Position numbers and translations under genes: made by a program. A stretch of 24,368 nucleotides of DNA from a virus, in the IMG/VR virus record IMGVR_UViG_3300049479_000228, positions 1-24,368 of that record. The stretch is one strand, 5' to 3'. The notes under the pieces were generated by a model, which did not search any database, had not been told where the DNA came from, and saw only the letters and a program-made list of their open reading frames with translations. This document shows positions 1 to 6,388 of this stretch, in pieces; positions within the stretch are counted from its first letter, which is position 1, and every line of letters starts with the position of its first letter.

Positions 1-2
1 CT

Positions 3-350
3 GAGCGATTTCACATCACGAGTGGCAAGGGGTTTCAGATCACGTTTGCCAACGGATACACCGTATCGGTGCAGTTCGGCCCCGGCAACTACTGCGCCAA
101 CCGCGACATGCAGATCGGCGCCGACGAAGCGCGGGCGGGTAGGGGAGGATCACCCGACGCGGAGACGGCCGTATGGGTCGGCGATAGCGGCCTGTTGGCG
201 CTGGTGCGTGACGGCGAGGCGTGGCGTCGCGCGGACCGACGCGATTCGGAGTATGTGGACACGGTGCAAGGGTGGCAGTCGCCCGCCGACGTACTTGCGT
301 TGATGAATTGGGCGGCGTCGCAGCCACCCACGGAGGCAGAAAATGTCTGA
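3..350 (+). CDS. Hypothetical phage protein, 5' end outside window
   Basis: The reading frame is open from the first bases of the window, so the true start lies upstream and only about 115 residues are seen. The visible N-terminal part is beta-rich (ITSGKGFQITFANGYTVSVQ, then FGPGNYCANRD). It resembles a recurrent small phage hypothetical protein of unknown role that I recognise only by its look. An internal GTG at 69 could start a shorter form, but the continuous plausible protein sequence upstream argues against it. The stop overlaps the next gene by 8 bases. No catalytic motif is visible. Confidence 0.7.
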   Translation, partial: ERFHITSGKGFQITFANGYTVSVQFGPGNYCANRDMQIGADEARAGRGGSPDAETAVWVGDSGLLALVRDGEAWRRADRRDSEYVDTVQGWQSPADVLALMNWAASQPPTEAENV

Positions 351-576
351 CGAGCCCCGGACCGCCATCGACCGCCTGACCGCGAAGCTCATGCGCGCGG
401 AGGCGGCGGAGCCGATCTGTCCGGCGTGCGGCTCGATGGCGACGCGCCATGAGGGCGGCTATAGGCACCTAGCCGAGCCGTGCGGGTGCAGCGAAGCGGA
501 CGTGCTGGAATCCCTGATCGCAATGGGCGCTTTCATGGCGCCGGAACCTTCTGACTCTGAGGTGTGTCTTGGCTGA
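343..576 (+). CDS. Small zinc-finger-like hypothetical protein
   Basis: A 77-residue protein with a CPAC pair (C26, C29) and a CGC pair (C47, C49) about 17 residues apart, which would suit a single zinc ion. An N-terminal helix (about residues 7-22) and a C-terminal helix (52-62) flank the knuckle. It starts inside the previous gene and overlaps the following SSB-like gene by 8 bases, so it is probably cotranslated with replication proteins. I cannot assign a function. Nucleic acid or protein binding through the zinc knuckle is a guess. Confidence 0.75.
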   Translation: MSDEPRTAIDRLTAKLMRAEAAEPICPACGSMATRHEGGYRHLAEPCGCSEADVLESLIAMGAFMAPEPSDSEVCLG

Positions 577-1159
577 TATCATCACGATTCGCGACGAGGG
601 TGGTCCGAAGTTTTCGCCACACCCCGAGGGGCAGATGGCGGCGGTGTGTGTCGATGTGGTGGACTTGGGAGAGCGGCTCAAGACGTGGGGTGCCAAGCCG
701 AAGGTGTCGCAATCGTTCGCGCTGGTGTTCATCACGGGCGAGCGCCGTGACGATGGGCACCTGTTTGACGTGTCGGTTGAGTTTACCGCCTCGATGTTCG
801 AGCAGGCGAAGGCGCGGCAATTCCTGGAAGCGTGGCGCGGGCGCGCGTACACGGAGGAGGAGGCAAAGCGCGGGGTGCCCCTGCACAAGCTGGTTGGGCA
901 AAACGCGTTGCTGTCTATCGTGCACCGGCAATCGCAGAAGGGACGCACCTACGCGACCATTGGCACCATCATGCCGTTGCCGAAGCGGATGGCGCCGGCT
1001 GACGTGAGCGCAGACGAGTACGTGCGGCCTTCGTGGTTTCAGGAGCGCAAGGAGGCTTACGCCGCAGAACTGGCCAACTTTCGTCGGTCGCACGCTGCAC
1101 CGACGTCGGACGACGATTACGTGCAGCCGACCGGCGGTGACGACGACCTGCCCTTCTGA
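569..1159 (+). CDS. Single-stranded DNA-binding-like protein with acidic tail
   Basis: A 196-residue protein ending in GGDDDLPF, the acidic-tip signature by which bacterial SSB recruits partner proteins. The segment at about residues 105-135 (LVGQNALLSIVHRQS followed by GRTYATIGTI) looks like the beta-strand pattern of an OB-like fold seen in phage SSB-like proteins. A linker rich in Ser, Asp and Gly (about 170-190) precedes the tip. The start is TTG at 569: GAGG at 559-562 is suitably spaced and no ATG lies near. It probably coats single-stranded DNA during phage replication or recombination. The fold assignment is inference; the tail is seen directly. Confidence 0.75.
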   Translation: MADIITIRDEGGPKFSPHPEGQMAAVCVDVVDLGERLKTWGAKPKVSQSFALVFITGERRDDGHLFDVSVEFTASMFEQAKARQFLEAWRGRAYTEEEAKRGVPLHKLVGQNALLSIVHRQSQKGRTYATIGTIMPLPKRMAPADVSADEYVRPSWFQERKEAYAAELANFRRSHAAPTSDDDYVQPTGGDDDLPF

Positions 1160-1161
1160 CG

Positions 1162-1584
1162 ATGACAAACCCATTCAATCCAAATGTGGCGTCTGCAACT
1201 GCGTGGCGAGACGCCGAGGACAGGGCGGGCGTAGATCGCATAGACGACCTGTTGGCCGAGCGTCACGCGATCGTCCAGGAGCTGGCCCCGTTGCGCGCGC
1301 TGTACGGCGCCAACGGCATTGCCAACCATCGGCGCAAGGTCGAGCTGTCTCGCATACACGCGCGCCTCTACGCTGAGGCGGCCGCGCGCGGCGAGAAAAA
1401 GCCCGCCGATGACTACGTGGACCGCATCGCGCACGCCGATGATGCGTACACGGCGATGGTCGAGCAGATGACGGTGGATGCCGCGCGCTGGGTCGAGCTG
1501 GAAGAGGCGCTGGAAGCTATCGACATGCGGGTGAATCGCGGGCAGGCGTTGCTGCGGTACGCGTCGTCGGAGCCCAAGTTATGA
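1162..1584 (+). CDS. Helical hypothetical protein next to SSB-like gene
   Basis: A 140-residue, charged, mostly helical protein. The helix with heptad-like spacing at about residues 25-48 precedes a short LYGANGIANHRRK turn, and a second long helix spans about 93-125. It begins two bases after the SSB-like stop and overlaps the next start by 4 bases. Proteins of this general look (helix, a Leu-Tyr-Gly turn, helix) often sit beside phage recombination or SSB genes, but I know no function. No catalytic motif is visible. Confidence 0.75.
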   Translation: MTNPFNPNVASATAWRDAEDRAGVDRIDDLLAERHAIVQELAPLRALYGANGIANHRRKVELSRIHARLYAEAAARGEKKPADDYVDRIAHADDAYTAMVEQMTVDAARWVELEEALEAIDMRVNRGQALLRYASSEPKL

Positions 1585-2045
1585 CGCGCGAGGCCCCCGA
1601 GGTGTTCCGGTTTCGACGCGGAACCAAGACCATCACCGTGCAGCGGTACGCGTCTGGCATGTTTTGCATGACGCATCACAAGGATGATTGTAAGTGCTGT
1701 GATGAGGCGTGGCGGATCGTGCAGGGGACGGAGCTGCCAGACCGTGAGCTACGCGGAGCGCCCAAGGGTGCGATCCGCGTGGGTGTCCTGGCTTCGATGG
1801 CGACAGCGGTGGAGGTGCGCCCGTTTTGGGCATTGCTGCTGGATCGGTGCATCGTGACCGAGGCGGACGGCACCCCGGTGTATGCGGGCCTGTTGTCGGA
1901 CATGCCGAGCGACGCGCTGACGGTGCCGGCCCGAGTGCTGCACGTCCACCCTGACGCTGTAGCGAGCTGGCGCGAAACGCTGGCGTGGCACGGCGGCATG
2001 GGCGGAACGGCGGCGCATGCCGATGCGCCTGGTGATGCACGCTGA
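1581..2045 (+). CDS. Cys/His-cluster hypothetical protein
   Basis: A 154-residue protein with a dense Cys/His cluster at residues 29-40 (CMTHHKDDCKCC), which could hold a metal ion. The rest is a mixed alpha/beta region without a motif I recognise. The ATG overlaps the previous stop by 4 bases. The last 15 residues are rich in Gly, Ala, His and Asp. Downstream are 36 non-coding bases with a GAGGAAG ribosome-binding site for the next gene. Function unknown. Confidence 0.7.
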   Translation: MTREAPEVFRFRRGTKTITVQRYASGMFCMTHHKDDCKCCDEAWRIVQGTELPDRELRGAPKGAIRVGVLASMATAVEVRPFWALLLDRCIVTEADGTPVYAGLLSDMPSDALTVPARVLHVHPDAVASWRETLAWHGGMGGTAAHADAPGDAR

Positions 2046-2081
2046 CGGCCGGATGGTGGACCCCAAAAGCGAGGAAGCGGC

Positions 2082-2312
2082 ATGGCTATGAAGTATCACG
2101 CGGTTGCACGCATCGCGCCGGACGAGGCAACGGTCACGACGACGGCCAAGCCGAAGCGCGCGCGCAAGCCGCAGCCGGTCGAGATTGGGCGCGTCCTCGT
2201 GTGGAACCCGACAGTCGCGGGCGCGCTGGCGCTGGCGATGCGTCAGGGGCAGACGGTGCGGGCGACGTATGCGGCCGGCACGATCACACTGACGACGGAG
2301 ACGAAGGCATGA
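2082..2312 (+). CDS. Small basic hypothetical protein
   Basis: A 76-residue protein with a Lys/Arg-rich stretch (KPKRARKPQP, about residues 23-32) followed by a compact beta-rich C-terminal half (GRVLVWNP and TVRATYAAGTITLTTE). A good ribosome-binding site (GAGGAAG) lies just before the ATG. The stop shares ATGA with the nuclease gene downstream, so the two are probably translated together. Function unknown; the basic linker makes nucleic acid contact possible. Confidence 0.65.
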   Translation: MAMKYHAVARIAPDEATVTTTAKPKRARKPQPVEIGRVLVWNPTVAGALALAMRQGQTVRATYAAGTITLTTETKA

Positions 2313-2788
2313 GGCGCGCAATCACCGCAAAGGCGCTGCGCGCGGCGGGGCGGGGCGACCTGCTCGCCATCGCACAGCGCACGTCCAAGCGCGCGGCGAA
2401 GAAGGCCACGGCCCACCGCGTGCCGCTGGAGCACGAGGAGCAGCGCGCCGTCATCGCGTGGGCCGACGCGCACAAGGACACCCGCCTACGGCTGCTGCTG
2501 GCCATCCCGAACGGTGCGCGCGTGGCCATGAAAACGGCCAAGAAGCTGAAGGCCGAAGGGCTGCGCGCGGGCGTGCCTGACCTGTTCCTGCCGGTGCCCG
2601 CCCTCACGATGACCGGCGCCGCACACGGTCTGTTTGTCGAAATGAAGCGCGTCAAGGGCGGTGCAGTTAGCCAGGAACAAGGCGAATGGCACGAGGCGCT
2701 AAGGGGGCAGGGTTATCGTGTGTATGTCGCGCACGGCGCCGACGCAGCAATCGCGGCCATCTGCGCATACCTGGGGGTCGAGCGATGA
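2309..2788 (+). CDS. VRR-NUC domain nuclease
   Basis: A 159-residue protein matching the VRR-NUC branch of the PD-(D/E)XK nucleases. The visible core is an acidic helix start (E43, E44, Q45), LAIPNGA (64-70), AGVPD (87-91, metal-binding D91), EMK (111-113, the ExK motif) and SQEQGEWH (121-128), the usual helix after the core. The C-terminal YRVYVAHGADAA is also typical. Stand-alone phage members are known for structure-specific or nicking activity; the substrate here is unknown. The N-terminal 40 residues are highly basic. The ATG at 2309 gives a 4-base overlap with the gene before; an upstream frame extension from 2201 lies inside that gene and is rejected. It is coupled to the helicase-methyltransferase gene. 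Confidence 0.88.
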   Translation: MRRAITAKALRAAGRGDLLAIAQRTSKRAAKKATAHRVPLEHEEQRAVIAWADAHKDTRLRLLLAIPNGARVAMKTAKKLKAEGLRAGVPDLFLPVPALTMTGAAHGLFVEMKRVKGGAVSQEQGEWHEALRGQGYRVYVAHGADAAIAAICAYLGVER

Positions 2789-5013
2789 ACGACGACTACG
2801 CGGCCTTCCTTGAGTCGAAGTCGATGGCGTTCGCCCCGGTCGGACTGTCTGACATTCCACCACTGCACGATGCGTTGTTTCCGTTCCAGCGGGATATCGT
2901 AACATGGGGACTGCGGCGCGGGCGCGCGGCGATCTTTGCGGACTGCGGCCTTGGCAAAACGCTGATGCAACTGGAGTGGGCGCGATGCGTCGCGGAGACG
3001 ACAGGGCGTCCGGTCCTCGTTCTCGCGCCGCTTGCGGTTGCGGAGCAATCGGAAGCAGAGGCCGCTCGGTTTGGTATCGACGCGCGGTATGTGCGGTCGG
3101 ATGATGGCCGGGGTGGCGTCATCCTTTCCAACTACGAGATGCTTTCGCATTTCGACGTAGGCCGCATGGCTGGTATCGTCCTCGACGAGTCATCCATCCT
3201 GAAAGCCTATGACGGCGCTACCAGGACGGCCATTATCGACGCTGCGCAATCGACGCCCTATCGCCTAGCATGCACCGCGACACCGGCACCGAACGACTTC
3301 ATGGAGCTGGGGAATCACTCGGAGTTTCTTGGGGTTTTGACGAGGCCAGAGATGCTCGCGACGTTCTTCGTCCATGATGGCGGCGAAACGCAGACATGGC
3401 GGCTGAAGCGGCATGCTCGGCAGTCGTTCTGGCGATGGCTGGCCTCGTGGTCGGTCATGCTGCGCCGGCCATCAGACTTGGGCTATTCAGATGAGGGATA
3501 CGACCTACCGCCAATGACGACCCATCAGCATGTGGTCGCATCAGATGCCGACGTGGGCGAGTTATTCGCGGTCGAGGCAGGATCGTTACAGGACCGCATC
3601 GCCGCGCGCAGGGATAGTGTTGATGCGCGAGCATCAACGACCGCGGCACTGGTGAACGCCAGCCATGAGCCTTGGGTCGTGTGGTGTCACCTCAATAGCG
3701 AAGCGGATGCATTTCGGCGGCTTTGCCCCGATGCTGTCGAGGTGCGAGGATCTGACGCATGGGACGCCAAGCGGGACACACTGCAAGGATTCGCCGAAGG
3801 TCGATACCGAGTGCTCGTCACCAAGCCATCTATTGCCGGGTTCGGGATGAACTGGCAGCACTGCGCGCGGATGGCGTTTCTCGGGGTCTCGGATTCGTGG
3901 GAGCAATACTATCAAGCCGTGCGTCGGTGCTGGCGTTTCGGGCAGACGCGCCCGGTCGAGGTCCATGTCATTGCCAGCGAGCGCGAGGGTGCCGTTGTCG
4001 CCAACTTGCGCCGGAAAGATGACCAGGCGAATGAGATGGCGACAGAGCTGATCGCGCACATGAGCCCGGCAAACATGGCTTCACTCCACCAAACTGCGCG
4101 ACAATCAGATTCCTACCAAGAGGGCATCGTGACGGCGCCTGACCAGAAGTGGGAAATGCACCACGGAGATTGCGTCGAGGTGATGCGTCGGCTTCCTGAC
4201 GCATCCGTCGGCCTGTCGGTTCACTCGCCACCATTCGCGTCGCTGTACACATACAGCGCGAGCGACCGAGACATGGGCAACTGTCGCGATCATGAGGAGT
4301 TCTTCGCGCACTATCGTTTTGCGATCGCAGAGATGTTCCGCATCACCATGCCTGGCCGATTGGCGTCGGTGCACTGCATGAACCTGCCCACATCCAAGGC
4401 GCGAGATGGCGTCATCGGACTGACTGACTTCCGCGGTGAGATCATCCGCGCATATGAGGCTGCCGGATGGATCTACCATAGCGAGGTCGTGATCTGGAAA
4501 GACCCCGTCACCGCGATGCAGCGCACGAAGGCGCTGGGTCTGCTGTACAAGCAGCTACGCAAGGACTCTGCCATGTCACGGCAGGGCATCCCAGACTATC
4601 TCGTCACCTTCCGTAAACCGGGCGACAACCCCGAACCTGTCACCAAGACACATGAGGGGTTCCCGGTCGGGCTTTGGCAGCGGTATGCGTCGCCCGTCTG
4701 GATGGACATCAACCCGTCGGACACACTACAGTTTCGGAGCGCGCGGCAAGCGGAGGACGAGCGGCACATCGCTCCATTGCAGCTGGAGGTCATCCGTCGT
4801 GCAGTGCTGTTATGGTCGAATCCTGGCGACGTGGTGTTCTCGCCGTTCGGCGGCATCGGGTCCGAGGGCTTTGTCGCACTACAAGAGGGGCGTCGCTTCG
4901 TCGGCGTGGAGCTGAAGCGCAGTTACTACGAGCAGGCGTGCCGGAACTTGGCAACGGCCAAGGCGTCGCACGAAAGCGATCTATTCACGTCAGTCGGCGA
5001 GGTGTCGGCATGA
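2785..5013 (+). CDS. SNF2-type helicase fused to DNA methyltransferase
   Basis: A 742-residue two-enzyme fusion. The N-terminal 440 residues form an SF2/SNF2-like ATPase: motif I DCGLGKT (53-59), Ia LAPLAV (80-85), II DESS (134-137), III TATP (164-167), V GFGMNWQ (352-358) and VI QAVRRCWRFGQ (377-387). After a short linker, residues 456-730 form an S-adenosylmethionine-dependent amino-methyltransferase: HHGDCVEVMRRL (459-470), catalytic SPPF (481-484) and, near the C-terminus, SPFGGIGSEG (686-695) with GVEL (707-710). Motif IV before motif I marks the beta class; SPPF favours N4-cytosine but does not exclude N6-adenine. It may remodel or translocate DNA while methylating it, for example to resist host restriction. 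The ATG at 2785 overlaps the nuclease stop; an in-frame upstream extension (2686) encodes low-quality Arg-rich sequence. Confidence 0.9.
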   Translation: MNDDYAAFLESKSMAFAPVGLSDIPPLHDALFPFQRDIVTWGLRRGRAAIFADCGLGKTLMQLEWARCVAETTGRPVLVLAPLAVAEQSEAEAARFGIDARYVRSDDGRGGVILSNYEMLSHFDVGRMAGIVLDESSILKAYDGATRTAIIDAAQSTPYRLACTATPAPNDFMELGNHSEFLGVLTRPEMLATFFVHDGGETQTWRLKRHARQSFWRWLASWSVMLRRPSDLGYSDEGYDLPPMTTHQHVVASDADVGELFAVEAGSLQDRIAARRDSVDARASTTAALVNASHEPWVVWCHLNSEADAFRRLCPDAVEVRGSDAWDAKRDTLQGFAEGRYRVLVTKPSIAGFGMNWQHCARMAFLGVSDSWEQYYQAVRRCWRFGQTRPVEVHVIASEREGAVVANLRRKDDQANEMATELIAHMSPANMASLHQTARQSDSYQEGIVTAPDQKWEMHHGDCVEVMRRLPDASVGLSVHSPPFASLYTYSASDRDMGNCRDHEEFFAHYRFAIAEMFRITMPGRLASVHCMNLPTSKARDGVIGLTDFRGEIIRAYEAAGWIYHSEVVIWKDPVTAMQRTKALGLLYKQLRKDSAMSRQGIPDYLVTFRKPGDNPEPVTKTHEGFPVGLWQRYASPVWMDINPSDTLQFRSARQAEDERHIAPLQLEVIRRAVLLWSNPGDVVFSPFGGIGSEGFVALQEGRRFVGVELKRSYYEQACRNLATAKASHESDLFTSVGEVSA

Positions 5014-5255
5014 TGAGGAGCCCATGCACCCTATGGCAGGGCGCGGTGAACAACTGCAATTACCCCGTGCGCAAGAAGGGCGGGCGCATGGTCCTCGTCA
5101 CGCGCGAGGTGCTCGCGGGCGCGTTAGGCCGTCCGATTCGCGCGGGGTACGAGGCGGCGCACCGATGCCACGTCCGCGCGTGCATCAACCCCGCGCACCT
5201 CGTCGAATCGACCCATAGAGACAACTGCCGGATGCGGAAGGCGGTGGCGGCATGA
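5010..5255 (+). CDS. Small HNH endonuclease
   Basis: An 81-residue protein carrying a compact HNH (beta-beta-alpha metal) core: H51, C53, C58, N60 and H63 within AAHRCHVRACINPAHL, followed by STHRDNCRM (67-75), the usual downstream turn. C53 and C58 could be zinc ligands; H51, N60 and H63 are the expected catalytic and metal residues. It matches the minimal phage-borne HNH type rather than large homing endonucleases. The start is ATG at 5010 (or 5013), overlapping the methyltransferase stop. A longer upstream frame lies within the methyltransferase coding region. Its position right after a nuclease and helicase-methyltransferase could be functional or simply that of a mobile intergenic endonuclease. 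Confidence 0.85.
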   Translation: MMRSPCTLWQGAVNNCNYPVRKKGGRMVLVTREVLAGALGRPIRAGYEAAHRCHVRACINPAHLVESTHRDNCRMRKAVAA

Positions 5256-5491
5256 AACGATACTGGCTGTTCAAGGGGATGGACTACTACCCGAGAGGCG
5301 GCGCCGAGGACTATACCGGGAACTTCGATTCCGTGGAGGCCGCGAAGGCTGCGTTTGATCTAGAGTGGGGGAATTGGGCGAACGTATGGTGGGGGAATTG
5401 GGCGCACGTATTCGACACACAGACGGCAACGATCGTCTGCGAGGTCGTGATCGTTAACGGCGTGCCGCAATGGCGCGAGGTGGCGGCATGA
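5252..5491 (+). CDS. Hypothetical protein with internal 8-residue duplication
   Basis: A 79-residue protein starting MKRYWLFKGMDYYPRGG. It resembles a recurrent small phage protein of unknown role with a Tyr/Trp-rich N-terminus, a central acidic helix (about residues 27-38) and a C-terminal strand pair (TATIVCEVVIVN). Residues 39-54 contain two consecutive near-identical copies of WGNWANV/WGNWAHV caused by a 24-bp tandem duplication. Both junctions overlap by 4 bases with neighbours. The frame stays intact through the duplication, so the protein is probably still made. Confidence 0.7.
   Translation: MKRYWLFKGMDYYPRGGAEDYTGNFDSVEAAKAAFDLEWGNWANVWWGNWAHVFDTQTATIVCEVVIVNGVPQWREVAA
5366..5413 (+). 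repeat. 24-bp tandem duplication inside a gene
   Basis: Two adjacent 24-base copies (5366-5389 and 5390-5413) begin TGGGGGAATTGGGCG and differ at only about two positions (A381/C405 offset and the last bases). The unit is a multiple of three, so it adds eight residues without changing frame. The few differences suggest a fairly recent duplication. Confidence 0.9.
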
Positions 5492-5703
5492 TGCGCGGCG
5501 CACAGTTCGCGCGGAAACCGCGCTGCGAGGTGTGTAACCGGCCGCTGAGCCAGGCGGCGGACGCGCGCGACGAGTGGGGGCCACGGGCAGACCCTACAAC
5601 CACGGACGGTCGGATTTACGCGCACTACGTGGACTGCGCGGGCAAGTCGCTGCGCGAGATTCGCGAGCTGTCGCGCAAGCGGCGGGAGGGGCTGTCATTA
5701 TGA
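5488..5703 (+). CDS. Small zinc-finger hypothetical protein
   Basis: A 71-residue protein with a CEVC pair (C13, C16) and a later HYVDC pair (H47, C50), a CxxC/HxxC arrangement fit for zinc. The C-terminal third is basic and helical (LREIRELSRKRREG). Translation starts at ATG 5488, sharing ATGA with the gene before; the next in-frame codon is also ATG (5491). An in-frame start further upstream at 5470 sits inside the previous gene. The role is unknown, and DNA or RNA binding is only suggested by the knuckle and basic tail. Confidence 0.7.
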   Translation: MMRGAQFARKPRCEVCNRPLSQAADARDEWGPRADPTTTDGRIYAHYVDCAGKSLREIRELSRKRREGLSL

Positions 5704-6263
5704 TCCACTACCACGACCACAGCCGGCCCGCGCCGGCCGGAGATCACGCGCGGTGCTCGCTGTGTCAGTCCATCGTCTACCCCGTGCCCGTCCTGTTCGA
5801 TGGCGTGCCGGTGGGACGGTTCACCTTCCGGTGTCCGCACTGCCACGACAAGCGGCCTTTAGATGCCGCCGTCTTGCGCCGCATCGCGTCGATGGAGGCG
5901 CACGCGCGAGAGGAGGAGGCTGAACGCGAGTTCCGGATCGCGCTCGTGGCGCGGGCGCGCAAGGCGCGGGCACAGCGGGAGCAGAGCGACCCGGCCGCGC
6001 GGGCGCGGTGCATTGCCGCGTTGCAGGCGTGGTATCAGCAGCACGGGCGCACGCCGACCTATCAGGAGATGGGCTCGACGGGTCCGGTCTACGTGCCTGG
6101 CCTGCCGTCGCGGGCGTACACGCGTCGCCTGTTCGGCACGCTGCGGGACATGGTGATCGCTGCGGGCCTGCCGGCGCGCGTGAGCGGGCGGCAGTTGTCG
6201 GAGGACGGCACCATTGTGCCGGCGAAGGGCCGCGGGATGGCCATGCGGCGGGTGGTGCGATGA
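5700..6263 (+). CDS. Zinc-ribbon protein with HNH-associated repeat-like domain
   Basis: A 187-residue protein with two CxxC pairs (C19/C22 and C45/C48) forming a likely zinc ribbon, a charged helix (about 62-95), and a C-terminal segment (about 104-157) reading IAALQAWYQQHGRTPTYQEM then YTRRLFGTLRDMVIAAGL. The latter resembles the small helical DNA-binding repeat found beside HNH nuclease domains and in phage DNA-binding proteins. No HNH catalytic core is present. It is probably a DNA-binding protein, perhaps regulatory. It overlaps both neighbours by 4 bases. The repeat assignment is by pattern only. Confidence 0.7.
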   Translation: MIHYHDHSRPAPAGDHARCSLCQSIVYPVPVLFDGVPVGRFTFRCPHCHDKRPLDAAVLRRIASMEAHAREEEAEREFRIALVARARKARAQREQSDPAARARCIAALQAWYQQHGRTPTYQEMGSTGPVYVPGLPSRAYTRRLFGTLRDMVIAAGLPARVSGRQLSEDGTIVPAKGRGMAMRRVVR

Positions 6264-6388
6264 GCCTTCTTGAATTGGTCTTCCGCGACCCTTGGCACTT
6301 CGTCGGGACTGTCATTCTGATTGGGGTTGTTACGGAGGGCGTGAGCGAGGTGATCAAAGCGGCGACGAATAGGCGGTCGAAATCATGA
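6260..6388 (+). CDS. Small single-pass membrane protein
   Basis: A 42-residue protein with one hydrophobic segment (about residues 12-25, WHFVGTVILIGVV) followed by an amphipathic helix and a basic C-terminus (NRRSKS). It overlaps its neighbours by 4 bases on both sides, which supports it being translated. It is too short to assign, and a holin-like role cannot be claimed from one segment. Confidence 0.6.
   Translation: MSLLELVFRDPWHFVGTVILIGVVTEGVSEVIKAATNRRSKS

Noticed and set aside
2686-2784. Upstream extension of the helicase-methyltransferase frame
   Set aside because: The added residues are Arg-rich and overlap the nuclease gene by about 100 bases. ATG at 2785 gives the 4-base overlap usual here.
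5366-5413. Start of a CRISPR array
   Set aside because: Only two adjacent copies without spacers, in a coding frame. It is a simple tandem duplication.
6260-6388. Holin call for the 42-residue membrane protein
   Set aside because: There is one hydrophobic segment and no lysis gene nearby. The evidence is not enough.
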